Source: Bacteroidales bacterium
GTDB lineage: Bacteria > Bacteroidota > Bacteroidia > Bacteroidales > JAQUTK01
Assembly: GCA_028709785.1 (NCBI GenBank)
Contig: JAQUTK010000004.1
Span: 89,096 to 153,095 of the forward strand
Direction of reading: 5' to 3'
Length of the DNA: 64,000 nucleotides
Shown: positions 18,601 to 26,512 of the stretch, one piece after another
Layout of the letters: every line of letters starts with the position of its first letter
Numbering within the stretch: position 1 is the stretch's first letter
Notes under the pieces: model-generated
Told to the model about the DNA's origin: nothing
Seen by the model: only the letters and a program-made list of their open reading frames with translations
Databases searched by the model: none
Translations under genes and position numbers: made by a program

Positions 18601-18867
18601 GGGATCTATTGTTCCGACTTTATAGTCTGAAGGGATAAGATTATTTCCTTCAGCACGCAATGCATAGTAATAATAGCCATCGTCACCTTTTACAATGGAA
18701 TAGCCATCCGCATCATGGAGGTAATTAAAAAATTCATCACCGGATGCCAGACAGTTCAGGATTTCTCCATTGGGAAGCGTCAGCCTGACAGGCATGTTTT
18801 TCAGAGGAGCTGCCATCAGCAGTAAAGGCAGTAGAAGGAGAAAAAGAAACGAGAATAATTTCTTCAT
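15604..18867 (-). CDS. Secreted M6-family metalloprotease with lectin/CBM-like modules and T9SS tail
   Basis: 1087 residues. A signal peptide (MKKLFSFLFLLLLPLLLMAAP) is followed by the M6 (immune inhibitor A-like) peptidase domain with the zinc motif CHELNHTLGDPDYY (HExxH near residue 329). Ricin-type beta-trefoil stretches follow (GYYKIKSKSTGLALQP...AQLWKV and YGIRSRLTAYGLDNSG...NQQWVLE), then a jelly-roll CBM-like domain (NNLLKNGTFETGLTNWTVS), and a T9SS type A sorting domain at the end (NAPNPFEDETVFTYSL...GGIYYGILTIQ...QTVKILVK). It should act outside the cell on proteins or glycoproteins, with the lectin modules giving carbohydrate targeting. It has its own promoter and terminator. Gene-family call is firm; substrate is unknown. 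Confidence 0.92.
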   Translation of the reverse strand: MKKLFSFLFLLLLPLLLMAAPLKNMPVRLTLPNGEILNCLASGDEFFNYLHDADGYSIVKGDDGYYYYALRAEGNNLIPSDYKVGTIDPKQISALKSGSLISGATYENLRKTSPYLMPDGTNRTVARSMGQVAASSTYLIGNTNVLVYYIKLADDDKFTKSYAEVNSLYNSTSKTTASVKGYYEANSYNNFSFTAHFIPGAAPNGAISYYEDKMDRAYMNSGNNPPVPESSWAAQGANREHCLLRRAVEWANVNAPLPDGMNVDKDNDGNVDNACFIIAGAATTWGSTLWPHAWSLYSTNAYVNTTTGQKKIGNYILLFGDWLDKNVVCHELNHTLGDPDYYRYDDMYPNGSPVTGWDPMENNNNVYTLTFKKNKYQNVWLPNVPEITESGTYTLKSVLSPDSNCYKIASPYDSKSYFMLEYRQKKGLYEGNVPGNGLIVYRIDTRYSGTQNGPYKDELFILRPGGTLGSGGDASKANFSSAAGVDRPAINDYTNPPSYLQDGGFGGLDISDISAATSDSSRITFKVTIRSKKDSVKPALGPSYTNYRLMNGLSLGALTYLPESNRFSSKQDLAVTDGMFEKFKIKYVSNSKFQFLIYPSDNSNLCLMVDSLAAADDSLCIGAYNSSDKKPWQLWEFTYGDGAGYMIRNVNNPDLYLTTTTAGSRPVVVRKRAGTKAQFWYLKEVSGRSLAGEAQQISDGGYYKIKSKSTGLALQPSGTADGDVIQQMTASTDDAQLWKVSLTSDSMAYVFTNVKTGKVLDVRSFKILGVQLFQSNNVSEIDYGQQFELLPLSNGSYGIRSRLTAYGLDNSGKTKDKGQVIQYTYQAATNANQQWVLEEDYEKNNLLKNGTFETGLTNWTVSTTPTAVTSKTILDTNNPLVGKYAHVLNNSGLTLDMKQYVSSLPYGKYVMTAYVRSSGGFVMYAKDTSEDDSEVQTAIGSSATNGAFVKVSIPVIVTGSAQIGFKGTNTGSSWIDVDNASFRLVELLTDERIEEVAVDQPLFNAPNPFEDETVFTYSLTSASSSVRLSIYNTDGRLMDSVTGLPCEQGVNNFRYSNPGLTGGIYYGILTIQSDSEIQRQTVKILVK

Positions 18868-18914
18868 AACATCAAATTTATAGTTACAAATAATACATTA
18901 AGTAGATTTAGTGG

Positions 18915-18946
18915 CAAAGATAGATAAAAGCTTTACAATCATCCAA
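18915..18946 (-). promoter_or_regulatory. Promoter of the M6 protease gene
   Basis: Minus-strand TTG (18946-18944), a 21-base spacer and TATCTTTG (18922-18915). The predicted start is about 43 bases before the ATG. Confidence 0.6.
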
Positions 18947-18986
18947 TCTTCAAAGATATTTTCCTCGTATAATGCAAAATGCTCAT

Positions 18987-19016
18987 TTGCTTGCTCAAAG
19001 AAAAGCCTTATCTTTG
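18987..19016 (+). promoter_or_regulatory. Promoter of the THUMP-like methyltransferase gene
   Basis: TTG (18987-18989), a 19-base spacer and TATCTTTG (19009-19016). It lies inside the longest possible reading frame and so shows that translation begins at ATG 19036 rather than 18979. Confidence 0.65.
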
Positions 19017-19035
19017 TCTTCTTAATGATAGACTG

Positions 19036-20217
19036 ATGGCACAAAATACGCTCGCTGATTTTATACAGGAACATTTGAAAGATGATGTACGCAAACTGGC
19101 ACTGGAAGCAGGCAAATATCCCGATACAGATATAAAAGAAGCTCTCCGCCAGATTGCAGGAAGGCAGCGCATTGAAGAGAAAGTGCCTACCTGGTATGCC
19201 AATAAAGAGATTCTCCTCCCCGACCATCTTCCCCTCGAACAATGTTCGTCAGAGTTGACAGCCCGATATAAAGCGTCACTCCTGAGCGGTGATACACTTA
19301 CCGATCTGACCGGCGGACTTGGCATCGATTGTTCCTTTCTTGCAGAAGGCTTTCGATCTGTTACATACGTCGAACGACAAGCAGAACTTTGCCAACTGGC
19401 TCGTCACAATTTCGAGGTACTGGGTCTGTCGTATATCCTTGTGAAAGAGGGTGACGGAGTGAATTATTTACAGGATATGACTCCCTGCGACTGCATCTTT
19501 CTGGATCCGGCACGCCGCGATGGACAAGGAAAAAAAACAGTCGTACTGGAAGACTGCGAACCGGATATTACTTCCATTAAGAACCTTTTGTTGGAGAAAG
19601 CGCCCAACATAATGATCAAACTATCACCCATGCTGGATGTCACCGCTGCTCTTCGCTCACTGGGTCAGGTGAAAGCAATGTATATCCTTGCGGTACGCAA
19701 TGAATGTAAAGAGTTGGTGGCCGTGCTCTCGCGTGACTTTACTGGAGAAACAACCATCTATTGCGTGAACCTGCACAAAGAAAACCCTGCGCAAGAGTTT
19801 TCGTTTACTTTCGGGCAAGAGCACATTGCAGAATGCCAATGGGCGACATCGCTCAAGAAATATCTCTACGAACCCAATTCAGCAGTCATGAAAGCAGGGG
19901 CTTTTCGGACACTCTCTTCTTTGTTTGAGGTAGAAAAACTTCACCCCAACAGCCACCTCTATACATCAGACAGGTATGAGGCAGCATTCCCCGGACGAAT
20001 CTTTCGGATCAAAGAATGGTGTACAATAAATCAAGTCAGGCAGTGTGCCTCATTAAAAGGAGTGACTCAGGCAAATGTGGCGGTTCGCAATTTTCCATTA
20101 TCCGCAGAAGAACTAAAGAAACGATTAAAGCTCAAAGACGGAGGTGAGAACTATTTGTTTGGCACAACCACCTATGACAACCAGAAGGTACTGATTTGTA
20201 CCAAAAAAGCAGAGTAA
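19036..20217 (+). CDS. THUMP-like domain class I SAM-dependent methyltransferase
   Basis: 393 residues from ATG 19036; an in-frame ATG at 18979 is rejected because a promoter overlaps that stretch. The Rossmann-type methyltransferase core has motif I DLTGGLGIDCSFLAEGF, a downstream acidic residue in VTYVERQAELC, and CIFLDPARRDGQGKK as the catalytic-loop region. The C-terminal part (about 300-390, ending FGTTTYDNQKVLICTKK) matches the THUMP-like domain found in this Bacteroidota family, which suggests RNA binding. The modified nucleotide is not known to me. The gene is cytoplasmic and monocistronic. Annotation as a generic class I methyltransferase is secure, RNA methylation is inference. Confidence 0.85.
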   Translation: MAQNTLADFIQEHLKDDVRKLALEAGKYPDTDIKEALRQIAGRQRIEEKVPTWYANKEILLPDHLPLEQCSSELTARYKASLLSGDTLTDLTGGLGIDCSFLAEGFRSVTYVERQAELCQLARHNFEVLGLSYILVKEGDGVNYLQDMTPCDCIFLDPARRDGQGKKTVVLEDCEPDITSIKNLLLEKAPNIMIKLSPMLDVTAALRSLGQVKAMYILAVRNECKELVAVLSRDFTGETTIYCVNLHKENPAQEFSFTFGQEHIAECQWATSLKKYLYEPNSAVMKAGAFRTLSSLFEVEKLHPNSHLYTSDRYEAAFPGRIFRIKEWCTINQVRQCASLKGVTQANVAVRNFPLSAEELKKRLKLKDGGENYLFGTTTYDNQKVLICTKKAE

Positions 20218-20328
20218 TACAACTCAACCTACTTTGCAAATACCTCTCGTTAGTACCTGATAAGGAGAATTACTCTTCAATAGTTGGGAACGACTAATAT
20301 GTATCAGAGGCACTTTCCCTATTAACAC

Positions 20329-20883
20329 TCAATTGTTCACATCCATCCAATAGTGAACCAACTCTATCAAACGTTGTTTTGTCAGATTGAGTGATTGTAC
20401 AGACCTTCTGTTTGTTTGTATCGTCCCTCCTCCTGAATATTTGTCCTCCGACAAGAGATTGATCAGCTTCAGTTCGCTCTCCCTGAATTGTATCCAGTTG
20501 CGTTGAGCTTGTTTTAACAGTTCCTTGTCAGAATCCTTCAACTTTGCCAGTAACTTCTGATAATAGGTATTCAACAGTTGATCATACTGCTTGTTCAGTT
20601 CATTGACAGCGTTGCTCATCCCTGCCGTTGAGAAATCAATCTTCATTTGTTCAGATGCAATTCGCTCAATCCGGCATGTATCAAGCGTAAAAGTAATGAT
20701 CATCTTTTTCTTCGAGTCGGCCGGAAAAGTTTCTTTTTGAAGTCGCTCCTGCAAAAGGGCAAGATACTCTTTTGTTTGCTTTTCGATCTTAGCAGAATCT
20801 TGTTTGGTTAATTGTCTGGGTGACTGGCAAAAACCAGTTAAGCAATAAAGACTGATAAAGAGAAGGATTGCAATTTGTCTCAT
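20329..20883 (-). CDS. LprI-like (DUF1311) exported protein
   Basis: 184 residues with a signal peptide (MRQIAILLFISLYCLTGFCQ). The mature part is charged and helical. The segment NAVNELNKQYDQLLNTYYQKLLAKLKDSDKELLKQAQRNWIQFRESEL matches the lysozyme-inhibitor LprI / DUF1311 family, in which a tyrosine-rich helix and a conserved tryptophan (NWIQFRE) are typical. Members have been linked to lysozyme inhibition in mycobacteria; no such function is shown for this lineage. The usual conserved cysteine pair of the family is not obvious here. The gene stands alone with a -7 element about 24 bases upstream. Confidence 0.75.
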   Translation of the reverse strand: MRQIAILLFISLYCLTGFCQSPRQLTKQDSAKIEKQTKEYLALLQERLQKETFPADSKKKMIITFTLDTCRIERIASEQMKIDFSTAGMSNAVNELNKQYDQLLNTYYQKLLAKLKDSDKELLKQAQRNWIQFRESELKLINLLSEDKYSGGGTIQTNRRSVQSLNLTKQRLIELVHYWMDVNN

Positions 20884-21521
20884 GATCGTGTCACTTTTAT
20901 TTTCAGCAAAGATATATAAAGTTACATAAAAACGCTCTCTTTTATGTTCAGATAGTTACACCTTTGCCAATAATACAATCCAGAAAATAGCAGAAAACAA
21001 TGCACTCCTTGCAGAAACAGATAACAAATTGCCTTGGAGCAAACATTTTTGTATTCAAAAAGGAAGCGAGCAAGTCAGCAATTTGCATTACGACAATGAC
21101 TACAGGATACTGTGGGGCTGTCTTGGTGCACATGGTGCATTAAAATCAAGGGTTCCGCCTCTTTGGAAAATGGAAATAAAAAAATAATTATTTCCGGAGG
21201 AATGCCTGACAACAACAGCCTACAGTCTTTGACAAGACATACAGATGATCCAATCCTTTCGTCCGTATGAATGTATTTCCGCATAGGCATCCGTGCTCCG
21301 TTTCACGTTTATGAAACGAAAGAAAGATCAGGACGATTTTTCCGAGATATCAGGATGTTTTTTCAAAGCGATACTTATCCATGGAGACAAACGTCCTGAA
21401 GACTTTTCCATTCTATCAGGACGTTTCTCTCGCTTCGCTGCAGTGAAGCGGAACTTTACCTGCAGCGAAACGATCAAGGCAAGAGGCTGTTTATTGGGGG
21501 TTTTCGGAGAGTTTGAAGGTT
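20884..21521. other. Non-coding stretch with -7 element and a palindrome cluster
   Basis: No convincing protein gene is seen. At the left end CAAAGATA (20907-20914) is a minus-strand TATCTTTG for the LprI-like gene. Bases 20940-21290 hold nothing I can name. The right third (21299-21472), which is the 3' flank of the Rh channel gene, is packed with short direct and inverted repeats, listed separately. Short frames here run through the repeats and lack homology I recognise. Confidence 0.6.
21299..21472. repeat. Cluster of short inverted and direct repeats
   Basis: CGTTTCA/TGAAACG (21299-21318); TCAGGACGATTTT (21328) and TCAGGATGTTTTT (21350) in direct orientation; AAACGTCCTGA/TCAGGACGTTT, an 11-bp perfect inverted repeat (21389-21426); and CGCTTCGCTGCAG/CTGCAGCGAAACG, 13 bp with one mismatch (21431-21472). 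Within the last one, CGCTTC can pair alternatively with GAAGCG at 21445-21450. Confidence 0.7.
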
Positions 21522-22685
21522 TTAATCCGCATCATAAAGCTCACTGCAATCGTTATAAATTTCTTTAGTCTTACCAAAAAGAGAGATGATCTTTCCACTA
21601 AGCAAACCGGCAACAACAGCAAGGACGATTGTAATGAGCAATCCCGTCAATTGAGCCGTAATGTTCAGATCCGGAACCACAGCAATGGCGACAAGTCCTC
21701 CGAAGATGCCGGGTATTCCATGCAGGTTGGATACACCGCAGGTATCTATGATCTTGTGAAACTTTTGTTGCTTGTCTTGAAGAATGGCAAATCCTATTGT
21801 AGAAATGATTCCGGCTACACATCCAATAATCATCGCTTGGGGATGAGAAGCAAAATCACAAGTGGCTCCAATCGCAACTCCTCCTGCCAGAGACGCATTG
21901 GCAATATCGGCAATACAAGCTTTTCCGCGTATAATTAAAGACGTCAGATAGGTTGCCAACGTAGATCCACACAAGGCAAGAAAGACATTAACAACGGTAT
22001 GAGGTATTGCTTCAACGGGAACAAGCGCGGCACAGAAACTTGGCCAGAACACCCACAACACCATACTACCCAGAACAGAATATTTGTCAGTCGTAGCATC
22101 AGATACGACGGGTACTTCCATATCTTTTTTGGATGTCAAAGAAACAGCTGCTGCTATACCAAAAAGAGCTCCAAAAGCATGGATAACAATCGAGCCTCCG
22201 GTATCGGCTACTTTTCCTACAAAGTGAAAATAGTCATCGAGTACGATCAGTTCATTCAATACATAAAAGGGGATAAACAACAAGCCCAGCACTAAATATT
22301 GATAGATCTTGATTCGTCCGAGTATCGCTCCGGCAGCAATCAGCAAACTGGCTGCACCAAATTCTGCAAGAATGAGCTGTTCAATTTCTCCTTTCGATTC
22401 AAAAACACCAAGTCCTTTGATGGACATGTAGAGGGGCAATGAGAGACTAACCAGCAAAAAAGTCGCGGTTAATGCTGAACGTCCGTATTTTTTTACAAAT
22501 ACCATTAAGAAACCAAATCCTATCAATAACATCGCCATAATATGAATGGCTCTCTCATATTGTTGTACCTCCAACATGGATGAGATGTTGTGAACGTCTG
22601 ATTCCTGCGCAAAAATGTTCATCGCTGAACAGAGGAAAAGAATGCTTACTGAAAGAAGTCTTGTACTAATTTTATTATTCTTCAT
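21522..22685 (-). CDS. Rh-type (Rhesus protein family) ammonium/ammonia channel
   Basis: 387 residues from ATG 22685, chosen because it gives a clean signal peptide (MKNNKISTRLLSVSILFLCSAMNIFAQ); an upstream in-frame ATG at 22736 adds a non-signal tail. About 11-12 membrane helices follow. Ammonium-channel residues are conserved: D161 in VADTGGSIVIH, H169 and H322 as the pore twin histidines. Several blocks match Rh rather than Amt proteins: IGFGFLMVFVKKYG, DTGGSIVIHAFGALFG, LAGGVAIG and DTCGVSNLHGIPGIFGG. Such channels move NH3 (and possibly CO2) across the inner membrane. There is no adjacent glnK. Rh proteins are rare in bacteria, so this is notable. Confidence 0.88.
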   Translation of the reverse strand: MKNNKISTRLLSVSILFLCSAMNIFAQESDVHNISSMLEVQQYERAIHIMAMLLIGFGFLMVFVKKYGRSALTATFLLVSLSLPLYMSIKGLGVFESKGEIEQLILAEFGAASLLIAAGAILGRIKIYQYLVLGLLFIPFYVLNELIVLDDYFHFVGKVADTGGSIVIHAFGALFGIAAAVSLTSKKDMEVPVVSDATTDKYSVLGSMVLWVFWPSFCAALVPVEAIPHTVVNVFLALCGSTLATYLTSLIIRGKACIADIANASLAGGVAIGATCDFASHPQAMIIGCVAGIISTIGFAILQDKQQKFHKIIDTCGVSNLHGIPGIFGGLVAIAVVPDLNITAQLTGLLITIVLAVVAGLLSGKIISLFGKTKEIYNDCSELYDAD

Positions 22686-22794
22686 TTGTTGATGAGTTAA
22701 AGGAGATAAATATGTTTTATGATTATCGGAACACACGGTTGTTGACCTTCTGAAGAATGAGCCAGACTTACGCTTAAGCCGCTCTGTGCAATTT

Positions 22795-22802
22795 GCAAAT
22801 TT
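22795..22802 (-). promoter_or_regulatory. -7 element of Rh channel gene
   Basis: Minus-strand TAAATTTG, an exact TAnnTTTG, about 110 bases before the ATG. A -33 element at the usual spacing is not seen. Confidence 0.4.
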
Positions 22803-22901
22803 AAAAGCTGCAAATGTACAACTATTTCTTATTAATCAGCATAAAGCAGTAAATAATGTAAGGAAACAAGCTAATATACTCTCAAAATGACAGAATAGAA
22901 A

Positions 22902-22940
22902 CAAAAAGCGCGACCTCCTGTTGGAAGATCGCGCTTTTTG
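22902..22940 (-). terminator. Terminator after the rfb operon
   Basis: CAAAAAGCGCGA and TCGCGCTTTTTG form a 12-bp perfect stem ending in T residues on either strand. It sits 30 bases after the rfbB stop. Confidence 0.85.
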
Positions 22941-22969
22941 TACTTGTTTCTTAAACAAAGAGGAAACTT

Positions 22970-24031
22970 TTAGCTCCGATACATCATTTCGTAGTATTTC
23001 TGATAGTCTCCGGAGGTAACATTATCCATCCATTCCTGATGATCCAGATACCACTGTACTGTTTTTTCTATACCCTCTTCAAATTGCAGACTGGGCTCCC
23101 ATCCGAGTTCATTCTTCAGTTTGGTGGAGTCGATGGCATAACGAAGGTCATGTCCCTGGCGGTCTGTCACGTAGGTGATCAGTTTGTCCGAGGTACCTTC
23201 CGGTTTGCCGAGCAGTCTGTCCACCGTCTTGATAATGACCTTGATCAGATCAATGTTTTTCCATTCATTAAAGCCACCTATATTATAGGTATCTGCCACC
23301 TTTCCTTTATGGAAGATCACATCAATGGCACGGGCATGATCGACTACATAGAGCCAGTCGCGTACGTTTTCACCTTTGCCATACACAGGCAGCGATTTGC
23401 CATGACGGATATTATTGATGAAAAGCGGAATCAGTTTCTCAGGGAACTGGTACGGACCGTAATTGTTACTACAGTTAGTCACCAGCGTAGGCAAACCGTA
23501 TGTATCATGAAAAGCACGTACAAAATGATCGCTCCCTGCCTTACTTGCCGAGTAAGGTGAATGTGGATCGTACTTGGTGGTTTCCGTAAAGAAGGTGCCG
23601 TCAAACTCTAACGCACCGTACACCTCATCGGTAGAGATATGATAGAAAAGTTTGCCGTCATACGCACCGTCCCAGCTCAACTTGGCTGCCTGAAGCAACG
23701 AAAGGGTACCCATCACATTGGTCTGCGCAAAGGTAAACGGATCCTTGATACTCCGGTCTACGTGACTTTCGGCTGCCAGATGGATCACACCATCAATGGC
23801 ATATTGTTGGAACAATCCCATCACAAAATCAAAATCGCAGATATCTCCCTTCACGAAGGTATAGTTGGGCAACTGCTCGATGTCTGTCAGATTGGCCAGA
23901 TTACCCGCATAAGTCAGCTTGTCCAGATTGATGATGTGATACTCCGGATATTTCGTTACAAAAAGACGAACGACATGGCTGCCGATAAACCCGGCACCAC
24001 CCGTAATTAATAGATTACGCTTAAAATTCAT
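22970..24031 (-). CDS. rfbB: dTDP-glucose 4,6-dehydratase
   Basis: 353 residues from ATG 24031, selected because MNFKRNLLITGGAGFIGSH is the expected N-terminus; a longer frame would overlap rfbD. It is an extended short-chain dehydrogenase: NAD-binding GGAGFIGSHVV, HLAAESHVDRSI, HISTDEVYG (catalytic Thr-Asp-Glu) and the YSASKAGSD Tyr-x3-Lys pair. It converts dTDP-glucose to dTDP-4-keto-6-deoxyglucose, the second step of dTDP-L-rhamnose synthesis. It is last in the operon rfbA-rfbC-rfbD-rfbB and ends at a terminator. The product feeds surface polysaccharide. Confidence 0.97.
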   Translation of the reverse strand: MNFKRNLLITGGAGFIGSHVVRLFVTKYPEYHIINLDKLTYAGNLANLTDIEQLPNYTFVKGDICDFDFVMGLFQQYAIDGVIHLAAESHVDRSIKDPFTFAQTNVMGTLSLLQAAKLSWDGAYDGKLFYHISTDEVYGALEFDGTFFTETTKYDPHSPYSASKAGSDHFVRAFHDTYGLPTLVTNCSNNYGPYQFPEKLIPLFINNIRHGKSLPVYGKGENVRDWLYVVDHARAIDVIFHKGKVADTYNIGGFNEWKNIDLIKVIIKTVDRLLGKPEGTSDKLITYVTDRQGHDLRYAIDSTKLKNELGWEPSLQFEEGIEKTVQWYLDHQEWMDNVTSGDYQKYYEMMYRS

Positions 24032-24045
24032 ATCGATAAAATAGT

Positions 24046-24927
24046 TTAGACTGTTTGATTTGCTTTCTCTTCCAACTGACGGATACAAATGACAAGAGAG
24101 TCTTTCCAATAAGGAACTGTCACTCCAAAGTCGCGTTTCAGTTTGGTCTTGTCCAATACGGAGAAGCTGGGTCGTTTGACTTTACTCGGAAACTCGTCGG
24201 AATGACAAGGCTGGATATCGCAACTATTGCCGGAGAGGGAAGCAATCTCCTTTGCAAAGTCATACCAGGAGCATACCCCTTCGTTGCTGAAGTGATAGAT
24301 ACCCGTATGTTGCAGATAGAGTTGCTCTTCAATCACCTTAAACAACAGAGCAGCCAGATCGCCCGCAAATGTAGGAGTGCCCACCTGATCGAAAACAACG
24401 GAAAGTTGATCACGTTCTGAAGTCAGGCGGCGCATTGTCTTCACAAAGTTATTGCCATACGAAGAGTAAAGCCATGCTGTACGGACGATCAATGAGCCGC
24501 ATCCCACCGTTGCGATAGCCTGTTCACCGGCCAGTTTGGTGCGGCCATAAGCGCCCAGCGGATTGGTTGGTTCCTCTTCTTTACAGGGAATATTCTTGTC
24601 ACCCTGAAACACGTAATCGGTAGAGATATGAATCAGAAAAGCATCTGCTTCCTTGCAGACGATTGCCAGATTTTCTGCTGCCTTGTGGTTGATCAGATCG
24701 GCAGTCGCAGTGTCATCCTCCGCCTTATCCACATTGGTATAGGCGGCACAGTTGGCAATCACATCAATCCGATTGGCCTGCACGAAAGCGCGCACAGCTT
24801 CCAGATCTGTGATATCCAGTTCGGCTACATCAGTCAGGAAGTAATGGTTTGCCGCACTTTGGGGTGCGAGGGTAGCCATCTCATTTCCCAACTGACCGTT
24901 GGCACCGGTAATTAATATATTACTCAT
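24046..24927 (-). CDS. rfbD: dTDP-4-dehydrorhamnose reductase
   Basis: 293 residues from ATG 24927 ([18 protein letters not shown]); this start overlaps the rfbC stop by eight bases, whereas the upstream ATG at 24948 adds residues foreign to the family. RmlD features are GANGQLGN for nucleotide binding, ISTDYVFQGDKNIPCKEEE and YGRTKLAGEQA with the catalytic Tyr and Lys. It reduces dTDP-4-keto-L-rhamnose to dTDP-L-rhamnose, the last step of the pathway. The gene order differs from the pathway order but all four enzymes are together. Confidence 0.96.
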   Translation of the reverse strand: MSNILITGANGQLGNEMATLAPQSAANHYFLTDVAELDITDLEAVRAFVQANRIDVIANCAAYTNVDKAEDDTATADLINHKAAENLAIVCKEADAFLIHISTDYVFQGDKNIPCKEEEPTNPLGAYGRTKLAGEQAIATVGCGSLIVRTAWLYSSYGNNFVKTMRRLTSERDQLSVVFDQVGTPTFAGDLAALLFKVIEEQLYLQHTGIYHFSNEGVCSWYDFAKEIASLSGNSCDIQPCHSDEFPSKVKRPSFSVLDKTKLKRDFGVTVPYWKDSLVICIRQLEEKANQTV

Positions 24928-25492
24928 AAAGGTTGGTATTAAAATCAAATGGAGTATCTATATCTTTGAGCAATGCATGATTCTTATCTTTTTCTGAAAG
25001 AAGAATCTTATCAGCAGGCAGATGCCAGTCAATTGCCAATGCAGGATCATTCCATGCGACGGCACCTTCATACTGCGGTGCATAATAGTTGTCGCATTTG
25101 TACTGGAAAACGACCTCTTCACTCAATACGGAAAAGCCGTGCGCAAAACCTCTGGGTACAAAAAACTGAAGTTTATTGGTCTCATTCAGTTCGACGGCGA
25201 CATGTTGCCCATAGGTCGGCGAACCTTTGCGTATATCAACCACAACGTCAAGTACCGCGCCTTTTACCACTCGTACAAGTTTGCTTTGGCAGTAAGGCGG
25301 CTTCTGAAAATGCAGTCCGCGAAGTACTCCATAACTTGACTTTGATTCGTTGTCCTGGATAAAAACCGTTTTACAAACTTTCTCTTCGAATTCCCGTTGA
25401 GAGAAAGACTCAAAGAAATAACCTCTGGCATCGGCAAAGACACGAGGTTCCAGGATCAGAACACCGGGTATCGAAGTTTCAATTACATTCAT
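24920..25492 (-). CDS. rfbC: dTDP-4-dehydrorhamnose 3,5-epimerase
   Basis: 190 residues forming a cupin-fold Rml[29 protein letters not shown] is the family N-terminus, and [12 protein letters not shown] contains the catalytic His; [17 protein letters not shown] and [16 protein letters not shown] complete the active site. It inverts C3 and C5 of dTDP-4-keto-6-deoxyglucose. The ATG overlaps the rfbA stop in an ATGA, and its end overlaps rfbD, so the operon is translationally coupled throughout. Confidence 0.97.
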   Translation of the reverse strand: MNVIETSIPGVLILEPRVFADARGYFFESFSQREFEEKVCKTVFIQDNESKSSYGVLRGLHFQKPPYCQSKLVRVVKGAVLDVVVDIRKGSPTYGQHVAVELNETNKLQFFVPRGFAHGFSVLSEEVVFQYKCDNYYAPQYEGAVAWNDPALAIDWHLPADKILLSEKDKNHALLKDIDTPFDFNTNLYE

Positions 25493-26364
25493 TTTTCAAT
25501 CAGTTTTATCAGATACTGTCCGTACTGATTTTTCAGCATGGGTGCAGCGACCTTGCGTAAAGTATCGGCGGTAATCCATCCATTATTATAGGCGATCTCT
25601 TCCAGACAGGCAACTTTCAGTCCCTGGCGTTTTTCTATCACTTCGATAAAAGTAGATGCTTCGCTCAAAGAGTCATGCGTTCCGGTATCCAGCCATGCAA
25701 AACCACGGCTGAGCAACTGCACTTTCAGTTCGCCGGAGGCTAAAAACTCCTGATTGACCGTTGTGATCTCCAGTTCGCCGCGTGAAGAAGGTTTAATCTC
25801 TTTAGCGACCTTCACCACTTTGTTGGGATAGAAATAGAGTCCGACTACCGCATAATTGGATTTGGGCTGAAGGGGTTTCTCCTCAATGCTCAGCACGGTG
25901 CCATTGGCATCAAACTCTGCCACACCATAACGCTCCGGATCGGTGACGTAATAGCCGAAAACGGTTGCCTTCTTCTCTTCCTCGACATTCTTCACAGCCT
26001 CTTTGAGCATGTTTGTAAAGTTTTGTCCGTAAAAGATATTGTCTCCCAACACCAGACAGACAGGATCTGTACCGATAAACGACTCACCGATAATAAAAGC
26101 TTGAGCCAAACCATCCGGTGAAGGCTGTTCCGCGTATTCTAAACGCACGCCATAATCTGAACCATCGCCCAATAAACGGCGAAATCCGGGTAAATCTTGT
26201 GGTGTGGAGATAATCAGGATCTCACGAATGCCGGCCAACATGAGCACGGAGATAGGATAATAAATCATCGGCTTGTCAAAAACAGGCAGCATCTGCTTGG
26301 ATACTCCCTTGGTGATCGGATACAAACGTGTACCTGATCCACCGGCCAACACGATACCTTTCAT
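25489..26364 (-). CDS. rfbA: Glucose-1-phosphate thymidylyltransferase
   Basis: 291 residues from ATG 26364 ([18 protein letters not shown]), the invariant N-terminus of RmlA; a longer in-frame start at 26421 is dismissed because the promoter lies within it. Motifs are the nucleotide-binding [32 protein letters not shown] and the EEKP segment. It joins glucose-1-phosphate and dTTP to form dTDP-glucose, the committed step to dTDP-L-rhamnose. First gene of the rfbACDB operon. Confidence 0.97.
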   Translation of the reverse strand: MKGIVLAGGSGTRLYPITKGVSKQMLPVFDKPMIYYPISVLMLAGIREILIISTPQDLPGFRRLLGDGSDYGVRLEYAEQPSPDGLAQAFIIGESFIGTDPVCLVLGDNIFYGQNFTNMLKEAVKNVEEEKKATVFGYYVTDPERYGVAEFDANGTVLSIEEKPLQPKSNYAVVGLYFYPNKVVKVAKEIKPSSRGELEITTVNQEFLASGELKVQLLSRGFAWLDTGTHDSLSEASTFIEVIEKRQGLKVACLEEIAYNNGWITADTLRKVAAPMLKNQYGQYLIKLIEK

Positions 26365-26387
26365 AGGAATTATATTAGTTTTATTTA

Positions 26388-26417
26388 CAAAGATAGATAT
26401 AAATGAATAATGAGCAA
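26388..26417 (-). promoter_or_regulatory. Promoter of the rfbACDB operon
   Basis: Minus-strand TTG (26417-26415), 19-base spacer and TATCTTTG (26395-26388), giving a short leader of about 20 bases before rfbA. Confidence 0.65.
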
Positions 26418-26469
26418 ACAAAACGATCCTATTTGCATCGAAGAGAAAGGGTGAATCGCTAAAAAAGTT

Positions 26470-26477
26470 TACTTTTG
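26470..26477 (+). promoter_or_regulatory. -7 element of the DUF3857 gene pair
   Basis: TACTTTTG matches TAnnTTTG exactly, 36 bases before the ATG at 26513. It is divergent from the rfb promoter. Confidence 0.45.
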
Positions 26478-26512
26478 CATTTCTATAAACATACCTTATA
26501 TATTGCGTATTT

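Noticed and set aside
20948..21290. Two small minus-strand frames in the gap after the LprI-like gene
   Set aside because: No promoter, no homology and odd composition; more likely non-coding.
21293..21568. 91-codon plus-strand frame at the Rh gene 3' end
   Set aside because: It is read through the repeat cluster and the last codons of the Rh gene on the other strand; the repeated DDFS/EDFS pattern comes from the DNA repeats.
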